NCBI GenBank assembly: GCA_015711695.1
Contig: JACVIW010000141.1
Coordinates: 1-6,487, forward strand
Direction: 5' to 3'
Source: Candidatus Geohydrothermomicrobium daggyaiense
Lineage (GTDB): Bacteria > Actinomycetota > Geothermincolia > Fen-727 > JACVIW01
Length of the DNA stretch: 6,487 bases
Shown: positions 1 to 5,184 of the stretch, piece after piece
Numbering within the stretch: position 1 is the stretch's first letter
Layout of the letters: each line of letters opens with the position of its first letter
The notes under the pieces: generated by a model
Database searches by the model: none
The model's input: only the letters and a program-made list of their open reading frames with translations
What the model was told of the DNA's origin: nothing
Program-made: the position numbers and the translations under genes

Positions 1-403
1 AATCAAGTTCGCAGGCGAGCGCAGTAGGGCTGGTTTAAATATAACAATCCTTTTGAGTGTGGGTTTGTTACAGGCGTGCGAATACCCGTGATCATTCCAT
101 TCTAGAAGGTTGAGGTTTGTCTCCGGTTTACACTGTGAAGAGCGAACCGGGTTTTCCTCCCTTCGAGGTCATCTTAAACAAATTCTTCCCTTGATATGTA
201 ACCTTATCATGTGAGGGGATGGTGAAGAGCCATTAGAAATGATTGTAAAACTCATGAGTTTATTCTCGAAATAAAATGCTTGCTGAAACATGCATTGCTC
301 AGTGGTGCTAGCGGGCTGCGACATGCCGCCGAAATGCTTGCCGGTTACTCCACTAAAGACTTTCCACTACCATTGAAAGGTTGCGGGTCTATTTCCCTGT
401 CAC
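1..403. other. Left-end region without a recognisable gene
   Basis: No convincing coding sequence, tRNA or terminator was found in these 403 bases. The minus strand is open from about 168 to the left edge (some 56 codons) but has no ATG or GTG and no ribosome binding site. A 28-codon frame from ATG 290 ends at TGA 374-376, in the same phase as the open frame that starts at 404. The decamer AAATGCTTGC occurs at 274-283 and 332-341, which is probably chance. The stretch reads as intergenic or decayed sequence. Confidence 0.5.
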
Positions 404-793
404 GTGGTTCTGGGTAGTGCGTGTTTCGCGCATTCGACGTTATCAATCGTCAGAGAAAAGATATTTTCTCTCAGGGATTACCTGACAAAAGGAAAACGTG
501 GCGGAGTTGCCCTTCTTGAGATGTGGCTCGAGGGACTTGAGTTAAATGCTAAAAATTTCGAAGACAAAATCTCAAAAGAGGCAAGAAAGAGAATTTCCTG
601 CCGGGTTTGCGTGGATGATATTCGGGTGAGGGCTTCAGCGGATGAAATACCGGGGAAGATTGACAAAGTGGAGTTTATCGGCGCACGCCTGGATCAGATA
701 GCGGAAATGAGGCGAATTCTCGCTGTCGTTTCCAGTGCTTCGGGGCAAGATTTGACAGAAAACAAAGGCCGAAGAGAGAAGTTGTTCTTCTAA
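404..793 (+). CDS. Hypothetical protein, unrecognised, doubtful
   Basis: This 129-codon open frame begins with GTG and ends with TAA. I do not recognise the product. It is rich in charged residues (Lys, Arg, Glu, Asp), has no membrane segment, and contains one CxxC pair (CRVC, about residue 66) in its middle. No Shine-Dalgarno sequence precedes GTG 404, so the start is uncertain; an in-frame ATG lies at 521. The frame is open upstream only to codon 377, just after a TGA. A 20-bp palindrome (452-471) falls in its 5' part. The amino-acid make-up is plausible for a soluble protein, but the lack of a start signal and of any family resemblance means it could be a chance frame or a gene remnant. 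It stands alone, with more than 700 bases to the next firm gene. Confidence 0.3.
   Translation: MVLGSACFAHSTLSIVREKIFSLRDYLTKGKRGGVALLEMWLEGLELNAKNFEDKISKEARKRISCRVCVDDIRVRASADEIPGKIDKVEFIGARLDQIAEMRRILAVVSSASGQDLTENKGRREKLFF
452..471. repeat. 20-bp inverted repeat (8-bp arms, GATA loop)
   Basis: AGAGAAAA (452-459) and TTTTCTCT (464-471) are perfect complements around a 4-base GATA loop. The stem is AT-rich and lacks a following T-tract, so it is not a typical intrinsic terminator. It could be an operator-like palindrome, or chance within an AT-rich stretch. Confidence 0.5.
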
Positions 794-1003
794 ACATCAC
801 AATTCATGCCCTGTCATACGGCAGCGCGCTTTTCGATCTGATATATTAAAAAAAGAAAAGGTCCAGCCCTATCTTTATGTACCTGGCGAAAACTCGAATT
901 AGGTGAAAAATTATAGTTCTTTCAGACTCCAGCTTGTATTCGGTCTCCAGGTTAATTCCGTTGTGTCAGAATTTTCGCCTTTATAAATTGAATAAAAGAG
1001 AAA

Positions 1004-1090
1004 ATGAGCTGTGCAAGTTGCGAAATGGCTCAGGGGCAGTCGAAAGAATGTACAGGAAACGGAAATTGTCGATATGGACGGCCACGGTGA
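1004..1090 (+). pseudogene. Cys-rich micro-ORF, possible broken small membrane protein
   Basis: ATG 1004 opens a 28-codon frame with four cysteines in the pattern CxxC-x9-C-x5-C (codons 3, 6, 16 and 22), spaced as in a small metal- or Fe-S-binding cluster. It ends at TGA 1088-1090, followed directly by a second TGA (1091-1093). The same phase then stays open from 1094 to a TAA at 1166-1168. That continuation encodes a Cys-containing stretch and a strongly hydrophobic segment resembling a transmembrane helix. The whole could be a small 'cysteine cluster plus membrane helix' protein destroyed by mutation. Alternatively it is a genuine 28-residue peptide, or chance. Only a weak AAGAG-like sequence precedes the start. 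No family is assigned. Confidence 0.25.
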
Positions 1091-1335
1091 TGAGGGAAGT
1101 GTGCCCTGGCAAGCTATGGAGCAATTTTCCTATCGGTTTTCCTCGCGGTCGTTATTGATGATATTTAACGATGATCGAAACAACCAGGAATAGCCACGCT
1201 TATGAACGATGAAGAAACTAAAGGGTAATATTGAGCGTATATGCTATCTCAGTCCGGAGCCTCAAAAACAGATGGGATACTTAAGACAAATTGATTTCTG
1301 AATAAGTACCTTATCGCGGAAGCGTTAAAAACCGG

Positions 1336-1408
1336 GAAGACTTAAGAGAACCAGCACAGGTTGTCTTCAGTCTATAGGGAACCTATAAGTAGATATAAGT
1401 AGATATCT
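1336..1408. repeat. Cluster of three consecutive inverted repeats
   Basis: Three hairpins follow one another. (1) GAAGAC 1336-1341 pairs with GTCTTC 1363-1368, with an inner AACC/GGTT stem at 1349-1352 and 1359-1362. (2) TATAGG 1373-1378 pairs with CCTATA 1382-1387 over a GAA loop. (3) AGATAT 1391-1396 pairs with ATATCT 1403-1408. Short complementary flanks (AACC 1330-1333 and GGTT 1413-1416) could close them into a branched structure. The second and third hairpins share a 10-bp tandem repeat of the unit TATAAGTAGA (1384-1403). The cluster ends just before the -35 box at 1423. It may be the 3' end of an upstream RNA, a regulatory site, or a decayed element end. Confidence 0.5.
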
Positions 1409-1422
1409 CCGGGGTTCTTTGT

Positions 1423-1449
1423 TTGACATCAACGATTCCCGAATATAAC
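1423..1449 (+). promoter_or_regulatory. Putative sigma-70-type promoter of tatAC
   Basis: A perfect -35 hexamer TTGACA (1423-1428) is followed after 15 bases by TATAAC (1444-1449), five of six matches to the -10 consensus. The spacer is short of the usual 16-18. The site lies about 60 bases before the tatA start. The predicted leader contains a small hairpin (GTGTTT 1464-1469 with AAACAC 1474-1479). Confidence 0.5.
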
Positions 1450-1496
1450 ATCGAGTTACGGGAGTGTTTTTGAAAACACCAATGGCGAAACATAAA

Positions 1497-1504
1497 AGGG
1501 AGGG
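1497..1504 (+). promoter_or_regulatory. Ribosome binding site of tatA
   Basis: AGGGAGGG lies five bases before ATG 1510. This strong Shine-Dalgarno sequence fixes the tatA start. Confidence 0.75.
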
Positions 1505-1509
1505 AAATA

Positions 1510-1707
1510 ATGTTCGGACTTGGTCCCACAGAGCTAATCATTATACTTGTAATCGCGCTAATAATATTTGGACCCTCGAGGCGTCCAAAGATCCGGCAAT
1601 CCAGTGGGCAGGCTCTTAGAGCTTTCAGAGATTCCGCCTCAAAGGTTGAAGAAGAGGTTAAAAAAAGCCTCGAGGATTCCTCAACGGCTGAAACGAAGCA
1701 GGATTAA
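1510..1707 (+). CDS. tatA: Twin-arginine translocase subunit TatA/TatE
   Basis: The 65-residue product is the small Tat subunit that assembles into the pore or membrane-weakening patch through which folded twin-arginine precursors cross the inner membrane. Visible features are a short N-terminus with Gly-Pro-Thr-Glu (Glu8), one membrane helix (about residues 9-20), the hinge Phe20-Gly21-Pro22, an amphipathic helix (about 24-42) with Gly33 and Phe39, and a charged C-terminal tail. Length and layout fit the family. The amphipathic helix is unusual: the conserved Leu of the hinge region is Arg25, and positions usually Glu/Ser, Gly and Leu/Ile are Lys27, Arg29 and Ser32. The start is ATG with a strong ribosome binding site. 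tatC follows after 28 bases, so the two form a tatAC operon, probably driven by the promoter at 1423-1449. TatB-like function cannot be excluded, but the shortness favours TatA. Confidence 0.9.
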   Translation: MFGLGPTELIIILVIALIIFGPSRRPKIRQSSGQALRAFRDSASKVEEEVKKSLEDSSTAETKQD

Positions 1708-1735
1708 TCTATAATTCCTCGTATAAGGGTAAGCC

Positions 1736-2473
1736 TTGGCGGAATACAGGATGACCTACCTCCAGCATCTGGAGGAGTTAAGAAGAAGAATTATAGTTGC
1801 TCTAATCGCTCTTGCTTGTGGGTTTGCGGTGTCGTGGTTTTTCGCGTGGGACATACTTGACTTCTTGAAAGGTCCTGCTGGAAACATAACCCTCCATTAT
1901 CTCAAGCCCATGGAACCTTTCCTGGTTCGCTTTAAACTCGCGCTTTTCGGTGGAATCACCCTAGCACTGCCCGTGATAATTTTTGAGACGCTTGCGTTCG
2001 TTACCCCAGCGCTTAAGGAAAACGAGAAAAGATACACATTCATCGTGGTTCTTATGATTCTTGTTTTTTTCTCCGGCGGCGTTGCCTTCGGTTATAAATA
2101 TATTATGCCGGTCGGTATAAAGTGGCTCCTGGACTTAGCTGGCGGAGAAATGAAACCCGTTCTTTCTGCTGGTGAATACGTAAGCTTCTGTGGCTGGTTC
2201 ATATTGGCATTCGGCCTTTCCTTCGAGACGCCCATGATTGTTTGGATGCTCGTTGCCCTCGATGTGATGACCCCCGAGCAGTTACAGAGGCACTGGAGAA
2301 GCGCTTTAATGGTCATCTGTGTCTTTGCTGCTATCGTAACACCGGACTGGAGTCCTGTGACTATGATTCTTGTGGCGATCCCGATGTTTTTGCTTTACCT
2401 TATAAGCCTTGCCCTTGCTCGTATCTCCGCAAGAAAGAAACTCATTTCAGGCGAAACTCTTTCGCGGACATAA
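1736..2473 (+). CDS. tatC: Twin-arginine translocase receptor subunit TatC
   Basis: TatC is the multi-spanning membrane receptor that recognises the twin-arginine signal peptide and recruits TatA. The 245-residue product has six hydrophobic segments (roughly residues 19-36, 68-90, 101-125, 149-175, 190-204 and 208-228), matching family length and topology. Family motifs visible are the N-terminal HLEELRRR (11-18, with Glu14 as the signal-peptide contact), FVTPALKENEKR (88-99, with Glu97), FGLSFETP (159-166) and VTPDWSP (201-207, with Asp204). The usual Glu after the LLY segment near the last helix is Leu222 here. The start is taken as TTG 1736 because AAGGG (1725-1729) lies six bases before it; ATG at 1751 would trim five residues. 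It is cotranscribed with tatA. The next gene is convergent, and no clear terminator is seen in the 33-bp gap. Confidence 0.96.
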   Translation: MAEYRMTYLQHLEELRRRIIVALIALACGFAVSWFFAWDILDFLKGPAGNITLHYLKPMEPFLVRFKLALFGGITLALPVIIFETLAFVTPALKENEKRYTFIVVLMILVFFSGGVAFGYKYIMPVGIKWLLDLAGGEMKPVLSAGEYVSFCGWFILAFGLSFETPMIVWMLVALDVMTPEQLQRHWRSALMVICVFAAIVTPDWSPVTMILVAIPMFLLYLISLALARISARKKLISGETLSRT

Positions 2474-2496
2474 ACGGCCTGCGTATTTCTATCTCT

Positions 2497-2509
2497 GTTT
2501 ATTGCATCA
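2497..2509. repeat. 13-bp direct repeat, copy 1
   Basis: GTTTATTGCATCA occurs here and again at 3142-3154, with both copies in the same orientation and perfect. Copy 1 overlaps the stop codon of the minus-strand P-loop gene; copy 2 lies 33 bp upstream of its start. Together they bracket that gene. A 13-bp match can arise by chance in a window of this size, so the placement is what is notable. Confidence 0.6.
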
Positions 2510-3109
2510 GCCAAGCGCTTTGTGCAGTTCCATAATTGCTATATTTGCGCATTCGTCTTCGTCCCGGCAGCACGCTATTTTTGCTTTTCCGTTTAGTGCC
2601 GATAGACACTCAATGGTTTCATTTACTGGCTGATCTCTGCCGGTAGCTCTCCTATTTATGCAGATGAGGTCGGCTTCGCGAACTGCTTCGAGCGCTGAAG
2701 GCTTAAAGGTTTCTGGATGAGCGCCGGCAATGAAGATGGTATAGTCGGGTTTCAGAAAAGAGAGCACGGTATTGCTTTCTATCAGAACAGTTTGGCAACC
2801 TTCAAGAAGCCTTGATAGTTTTTTTAGCGCGCGCGGGAGGTTTTCGTCCGTTGTATCGATCCAGAAAACCTTCTCCGCTCCGGCGGATGCGTAGCGTGCG
2901 GTGTCAGTTCCGGGCTGCTTAATAATATCGGACTGTATAATTATTTCGCTATCGGGAAAATGATGTTCACCGATGCTGATCTTCACCGCACAATTTATAC
3001 CGAATTTTTGTATAAGGCGGGACGCCACCTGAGTCTTTCCAGAGTTCTTTGACGAGCCTCCGACCACGATCAGGAATGCTTTTTTCCTCTCTGAGAAAAA
3101 GCGTTTCAT
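2507..3109 (-). CDS. MobB-like P-loop NTPase
   Basis: The 200-residue product has an N-terminal phosphate-binding loop GGSSKNSGKT (17-26), preceded by a hydrophobic beta strand, as in nucleotide-binding proteins related to MobB (molybdopterin-guanine dinucleotide adaptor). A MobB-like PGTDTARYASAGA segment (66-78) follows, then VLIESN (108-113), corresponding to the Walker B/acidic strand. A later strand ends in CINRR (150-154), resembling a base-recognition NKxD-type position. No signal peptide or membrane helix is present, so it is cytosolic. The start is ATG 3109, with AAGAGGAG immediately upstream on the minus strand; an in-frame ATG 27 bases further out lacks such a site. It is transcribed against its neighbours on both sides. 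No other molybdenum-cofactor gene lies in the window, so the role as a cofactor-insertion or guanylation helper is only inferred from the fold. Confidence 0.8.
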   Translation of the reverse strand: MKRFFSERKKAFLIVVGGSSKNSGKTQVASRLIQKFGINCAVKISIGEHHFPDSEIIIQSDIIKQPGTDTARYASAGAEKVFWIDTTDENLPRALKKLSRLLEGCQTVLIESNTVLSFLKPDYTIFIAGAHPETFKPSALEAVREADLICINRRATGRDQPVNETIECLSALNGKAKIACCRDEDECANIAIMELHKALG

Positions 3110-3141
3110 ATTCTCCTCTTGCAGGTAGAAACGCACCTTTG

Positions 3142-3154
3142 GTTTATTGCATCA
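3142..3154. repeat. 13-bp direct repeat, copy 2
   Basis: This is the second perfect copy of GTTTATTGCATCA; the first is at 2497-2509. It lies upstream of the P-loop gene start and could fall within its promoter region. Confidence 0.6.
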
Positions 3155-3333
3155 TGCATAAGTTTCCATCCGCTAAAGAATAGCAGATATGCTGCGCTAG
3201 ATTTTAAATCGAGATACCCGGATAATTATCACCGCTTAACATGGATCTAATTTATCATTCAGACAAGCGTGAATGTCGGTCAATTGCTGGAGTATAGTCA
3301 TAATATATTATTATTCTCTCTCAATTGCATTTA

Positions 3334-3396
3334 TCGATTTTTCTGAAAGTTGAGCACCCTCAGGTTCTTAGTATTGGCGTTGTTCGATTTTTCTGA
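3334..3396. repeat. Pair of 13-bp direct repeats upstream of the trkH group
   Basis: TCGATTTTTCTGA occurs at 3334-3346 and 3384-3396, both perfect and 50 bp apart (about five helical turns). The second copy fills the spacer of the putative promoter at 3374-3402. The spacing on one DNA face suggests a possible operator pair for a regulator of the downstream membrane-protein group, although the T-run reduces the information content. Confidence 0.5.
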
Positions 3397-3402
3397 TATG
3401 AA
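3374..3402 (+). promoter_or_regulatory. Weak candidate promoter of the trkH group
   Basis: TTGGCG (3374-3379) and TATGAA (3397-3402) are separated by 17 bases. Each matches four of six consensus positions. The location, about 50 bp before the small membrane protein start, is suitable. The evidence is modest and other AT-rich sites nearby could serve. Confidence 0.3.
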
Positions 3403-3449
3403 GAAAAATGAGATTTAGGGGTACAGGTGCTTTCCGGGAGATGGATATC

Positions 3450-3635
3450 ATGTTTATCATGACTGAAACTAAAAAGAGTCGGAAGATAGAAAAGTGTCTG
3501 AGAAAAAATAAATACGGTGGTTTTCGATCTTTGCTCGAAACAACAGTCGGCATAGCGATCACTCTGGTTATTGCGGCTTCAGTTATTGCATATGGTTTTA
3601 TCCTTGTATGGATAGCGAATTTGATTTTTGGGTGA
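3450..3635 (+). CDS. Small single-span membrane protein upstream of trkH
   Basis: I do not recognise a family. The 61-residue product has a strongly basic N-terminal part (Lys/Arg-rich, about residues 8-26) and one long hydrophobic helix (about 33-60) reaching almost to the C-terminus. This predicts an inner-membrane protein with its N-terminus in the cytoplasm. ATG 3450 is chosen because GGGAG (3436-3440) lies nine bases before it; in-frame ATGs at 3408 and 3441 lack a properly spaced site, and ATG 3459 would be too far away. The stop is 46 bp before trkH in the same orientation, so the two are probably cotranscribed. By analogy with small accessory subunits of cation transporters it might stabilise or regulate the TrkH-type protein, but this rests on position alone. 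Confidence 0.6.
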   Translation: MFIMTETKKSRKIEKCLRKNKYGGFRSLLETTVGIAITLVIAASVIAYGFILVWIANLIFG

Positions 3636-3638
3636 TTG

Positions 3639-3653
3639 GAAGAATGTTTCTTC
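3639..3653 (+). repeat. Small hairpin between the membrane peptide gene and trkH
   Basis: GAAGAA (3639-3644) pairs with TTCTTC (3648-3653) over a TGT loop, followed shortly by TTTT. The stem is short and AT-rich. It is at most a weak attenuator or an RNA-stability element, not a confident terminator. Confidence 0.3.
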
Positions 3654-3681
3654 GGTTTTAACCTGCTAAAATGCGACTGGG

Positions 3682-5184
3682 ATGCCTAAAAGTTCGGATA
3701 CAAAAGCAATTTTGGAAAACTTGGGAAAGGTTATCCTTGGGCTGGGCGCGGCAATGTTGATTCCGCTTTTCCTGTCTCTTTCGCTTGGCGAATGGAAACC
3801 CGCCCTTGACCTTGGTGTTGGTTTTCTATCATGTGTTGCCTTCTGGCTGATAACCGCGCTGACATGCCGGACTGAAGCGAATGCAACATGGGCTGTTGGG
3901 ATGCCAACCGTTGCCCTGTCGTGGCTTGTGGCAATGCTCTTTGGCGCGATACCCCTTTATTTGTCCGGACATTTTGGATCCTTTCTTGACGCATCTTTCG
4001 ATTGCATGAGCGGGCTTGCTACAACCGGACTTACGGTTATTCAGGATCTGGACCACCTCTCATACGGGGTGAATCTCTGGCGCCACATGATAATGTTTCT
4101 AGGTGGACAGGGTATTGTGGTTATTGTTCTCGCGCTATTTGTTCCTGGCGCTTCCTGGGCAACTGACATGTACAGGGGGGAAGGTCGAGAAGATCATATT
4201 TTCCCAAATATCATATCAACCGCGCGGTTCATATGGGTGGTAAGTTTGGTGTATCTAATCATAGGCACGCTCATTCTCTGGGTTACAGCACTAAAGGCTG
4301 GTATGCCTCCTGGAAAAGGTCTTTTCGATTCTATTTGTATTTTCATGGCCGGTTATGACACAGGGGGATTTACCCCTCGCTCTCAGGGAATAATTTTCTA
4401 CCATAGCGTGTGGTTTGAGTGCGCCACAATGATCACCATGATTCTGGGTATGACCAACTTCGGGGTTCATTACGCTCTCTGGCGTGGACGGAGAAGCGAA
4501 TTACACAGGAATACCGAGATGCGGTGTCTCGCTGTTACGCTTTCCTTAACGGTCTTCTTTGCCATCGCGGGGCTTTCTATTTCAAAATCATATCCAACAT
4601 TACTCGCGATGTTTAGGCGAGGGTTTTATCAGATAGTCTCGGGCCACTCTGGAACGGGTTTCATGACAATATACGGCAAGCAGTTTGTTTCTAAGTGGGG
4701 CCCTCTTGCCTTGTTGGCTGCAATAATTGCAATGGGCCTTGGCGGTGCCTCTGGTTCGACGTCTGGCGGGATAAAGGCTATAAGGGTGGCGATTTCGACC
4801 AGGGCGCTATGGTGGGACGCAAAGAGGCTTCTCTTACCCCCGGATGCTGTAATAGTGCACAAATATCACAATCTAAGGGACATAGTTGTCACAGAACGCG
4901 TGGTTCGAAATGCTCTGCTGGTGACTCTTTGCTATATTCTTACTTATCTGGGAGGTGCACTCATTCTTACCTTTTACGGTTATCCGCTGTCCCTTGCTAT
5001 TTTTGAATCAACGAGTGCCTGCGCCAATGTAGGTCTTACCTGCGGCATTACATCCCACGCGATGCCAGTACTTGGAAAGATCACATTTATTGCCCAGATG
5101 TGGATGGGAAGACTTGAGTTCATATCCGTGTTTACTTTAATTGGTTACCTTTTGAAGTTGCCCTGGAGGAACCGAATTGTTTGA
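3682..5184 (+). CDS. trkH: TrkH/KtrB-family potassium uptake channel subunit
   Basis: The 500-residue integral membrane protein belongs to the superfamily of K+ (or K+/Na+) translocating subunits built from four membrane-pore-membrane repeats. The four selectivity-filter loops are visible in order: ATTGLT (113-118), YDTGGF (225-230), SGTGF (323-327) and ANVGLT (448-453), with filter glycines at 116, 229, 326 and 451. The third-repeat gating loop appears as GGASGSTSGGIK (354-365). A GGQGIV segment (141-146) and MGRLEF (475-480) are also typical. Length fits TrkH (about 480-500) better than short KtrB. ATG 3682 is the only suitable start, since an in-frame TAA lies at 3667, though no good ribosome binding site precedes it. 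The partner would be a cytosolic nucleotide-binding TrkA/KtrA protein, absent from this window. The next gene overlaps its end by 8 bp. Confidence 0.95.
   Translation: MPKSSDTKAILENLGKVILGLGAAMLIPLFLSLSLGEWKPALDLGVGFLSCVAFWLITALTCRTEANATWAVGMPTVALSWLVAMLFGAIPLYLSGHFGSFLDASFDCMSGLATTGLTVIQDLDHLSYGVNLWRHMIMFLGGQGIVVIVLALFVPGASWATDMYRGEGREDHIFPNIISTARFIWVVSLVYLIIGTLILWVTALKAGMPPGKGLFDSICIFMAGYDTGGFTPRSQGIIFYHSVWFECATMITMILGMTNFGVHYALWRGRRSELHRNTEMRCLAVTLSLTVFFAIAGLSISKSYPTLLAMFRRGFYQIVSGHSGTGFMTIYGKQFVSKWGPLALLAAIIAMGLGGASGSTSGGIKAIRVAISTRALWWDAKRLLLPPDAVIVHKYHNLRDIVVTERVVRNALLVTLCYILTYLGGALILTFYGYPLSLAIFESTSACANVGLTCGITSHAMPVLGKITFIAQMWMGRLEFISVFTLIGYLLKLPWRNRIV
5163..5170 (+). promoter_or_regulatory. 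Ribosome binding site inside the trkH 3' end
   Basis: CTGGAGGA lies six bases before TTG 5177, within the last codons of trkH. It supports the TTG start of the downstream gene and translational coupling. The next in-frame ATG at 5216 has no such site. Confidence 0.65.

Larger units (their letters stand above)
794..1509. other. 716-bp region without a firm gene
   Basis: This interval separates the doubtful frame at 404-793 from tatA. It contains a Cys-rich micro-ORF with a hydrophobic continuation (1004-1168), a 30-codon frame at 1209-1301 without a ribosome binding site, three consecutive hairpins (1336-1408), and the likely tatA promoter and leader (1423-1509). Longer frames at 934-1158 and 1011-1193 overlap the micro-ORF in other phases and look like chance. 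The several short protein-like fragments suggest decayed genes. Confidence 0.5.
3110..3449. other. Divergent intergenic region with repeats
   Basis: This 340-bp gap lies between the minus-strand P-loop gene and the plus-strand membrane-protein group, so it should hold promoters for both directions. It contains the second copy of GTTTATTGCATCA (3142-3154), an AT-rich stretch around 3301-3320, and two copies of TCGATTTTTCTGA (3334-3346 and 3384-3396). No tRNA or further gene was recognised. No clear minus-strand promoter could be named. Confidence 0.6.

Noticed and set aside
1..168. Minus-strand open frame running off the left edge
   Set aside because: It has no ATG or GTG, the only TTG is at the extreme edge without a ribosome binding site, and no family was recognised.
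823..833. AGCGCGCT followed by TTT as a terminator
   Set aside because: The palindrome leaves no loop and the T-run is only three or four bases.
1088..1093. TGA TGA as selenocysteine codons in the Cys-rich micro-ORF
   Set aside because: Two adjacent recoded TGA codons would be exceptional, and no convincing SECIS-like hairpin directly follows; only a 3-4 bp stem around TGCCCTGGCA was seen. Gene decay or a genuine stop is simpler.
934..1193. Two overlapping frames (934-1158 and 1011-1193) as genes
   Set aside because: They lie in different phases over the same stretch, lack ribosome binding sites, and their products show no family features.
1209..1301. 30-codon frame starting at ATG 1209
   Set aside because: Composition is protein-like, but there is no spaced ribosome binding site and it is too short to support.
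1330..1416. Branched hairpin region as a tRNA
   Set aside because: No T-loop consensus, no anticodon-arm arrangement and no suitable acceptor stem.
2242..2535. Plus-strand frame overlapping the end of tatC
   Set aside because: It lies almost wholly inside tatC in another phase and ends within the convergent gene; its product has no recognisable features.
3110..3136. N-terminal extension of the P-loop protein to the ATG at 3136
   Set aside because: The internal ATG at 3109 has a strong AAGAGGAG ribosome binding site directly upstream; the outer ATG has none.
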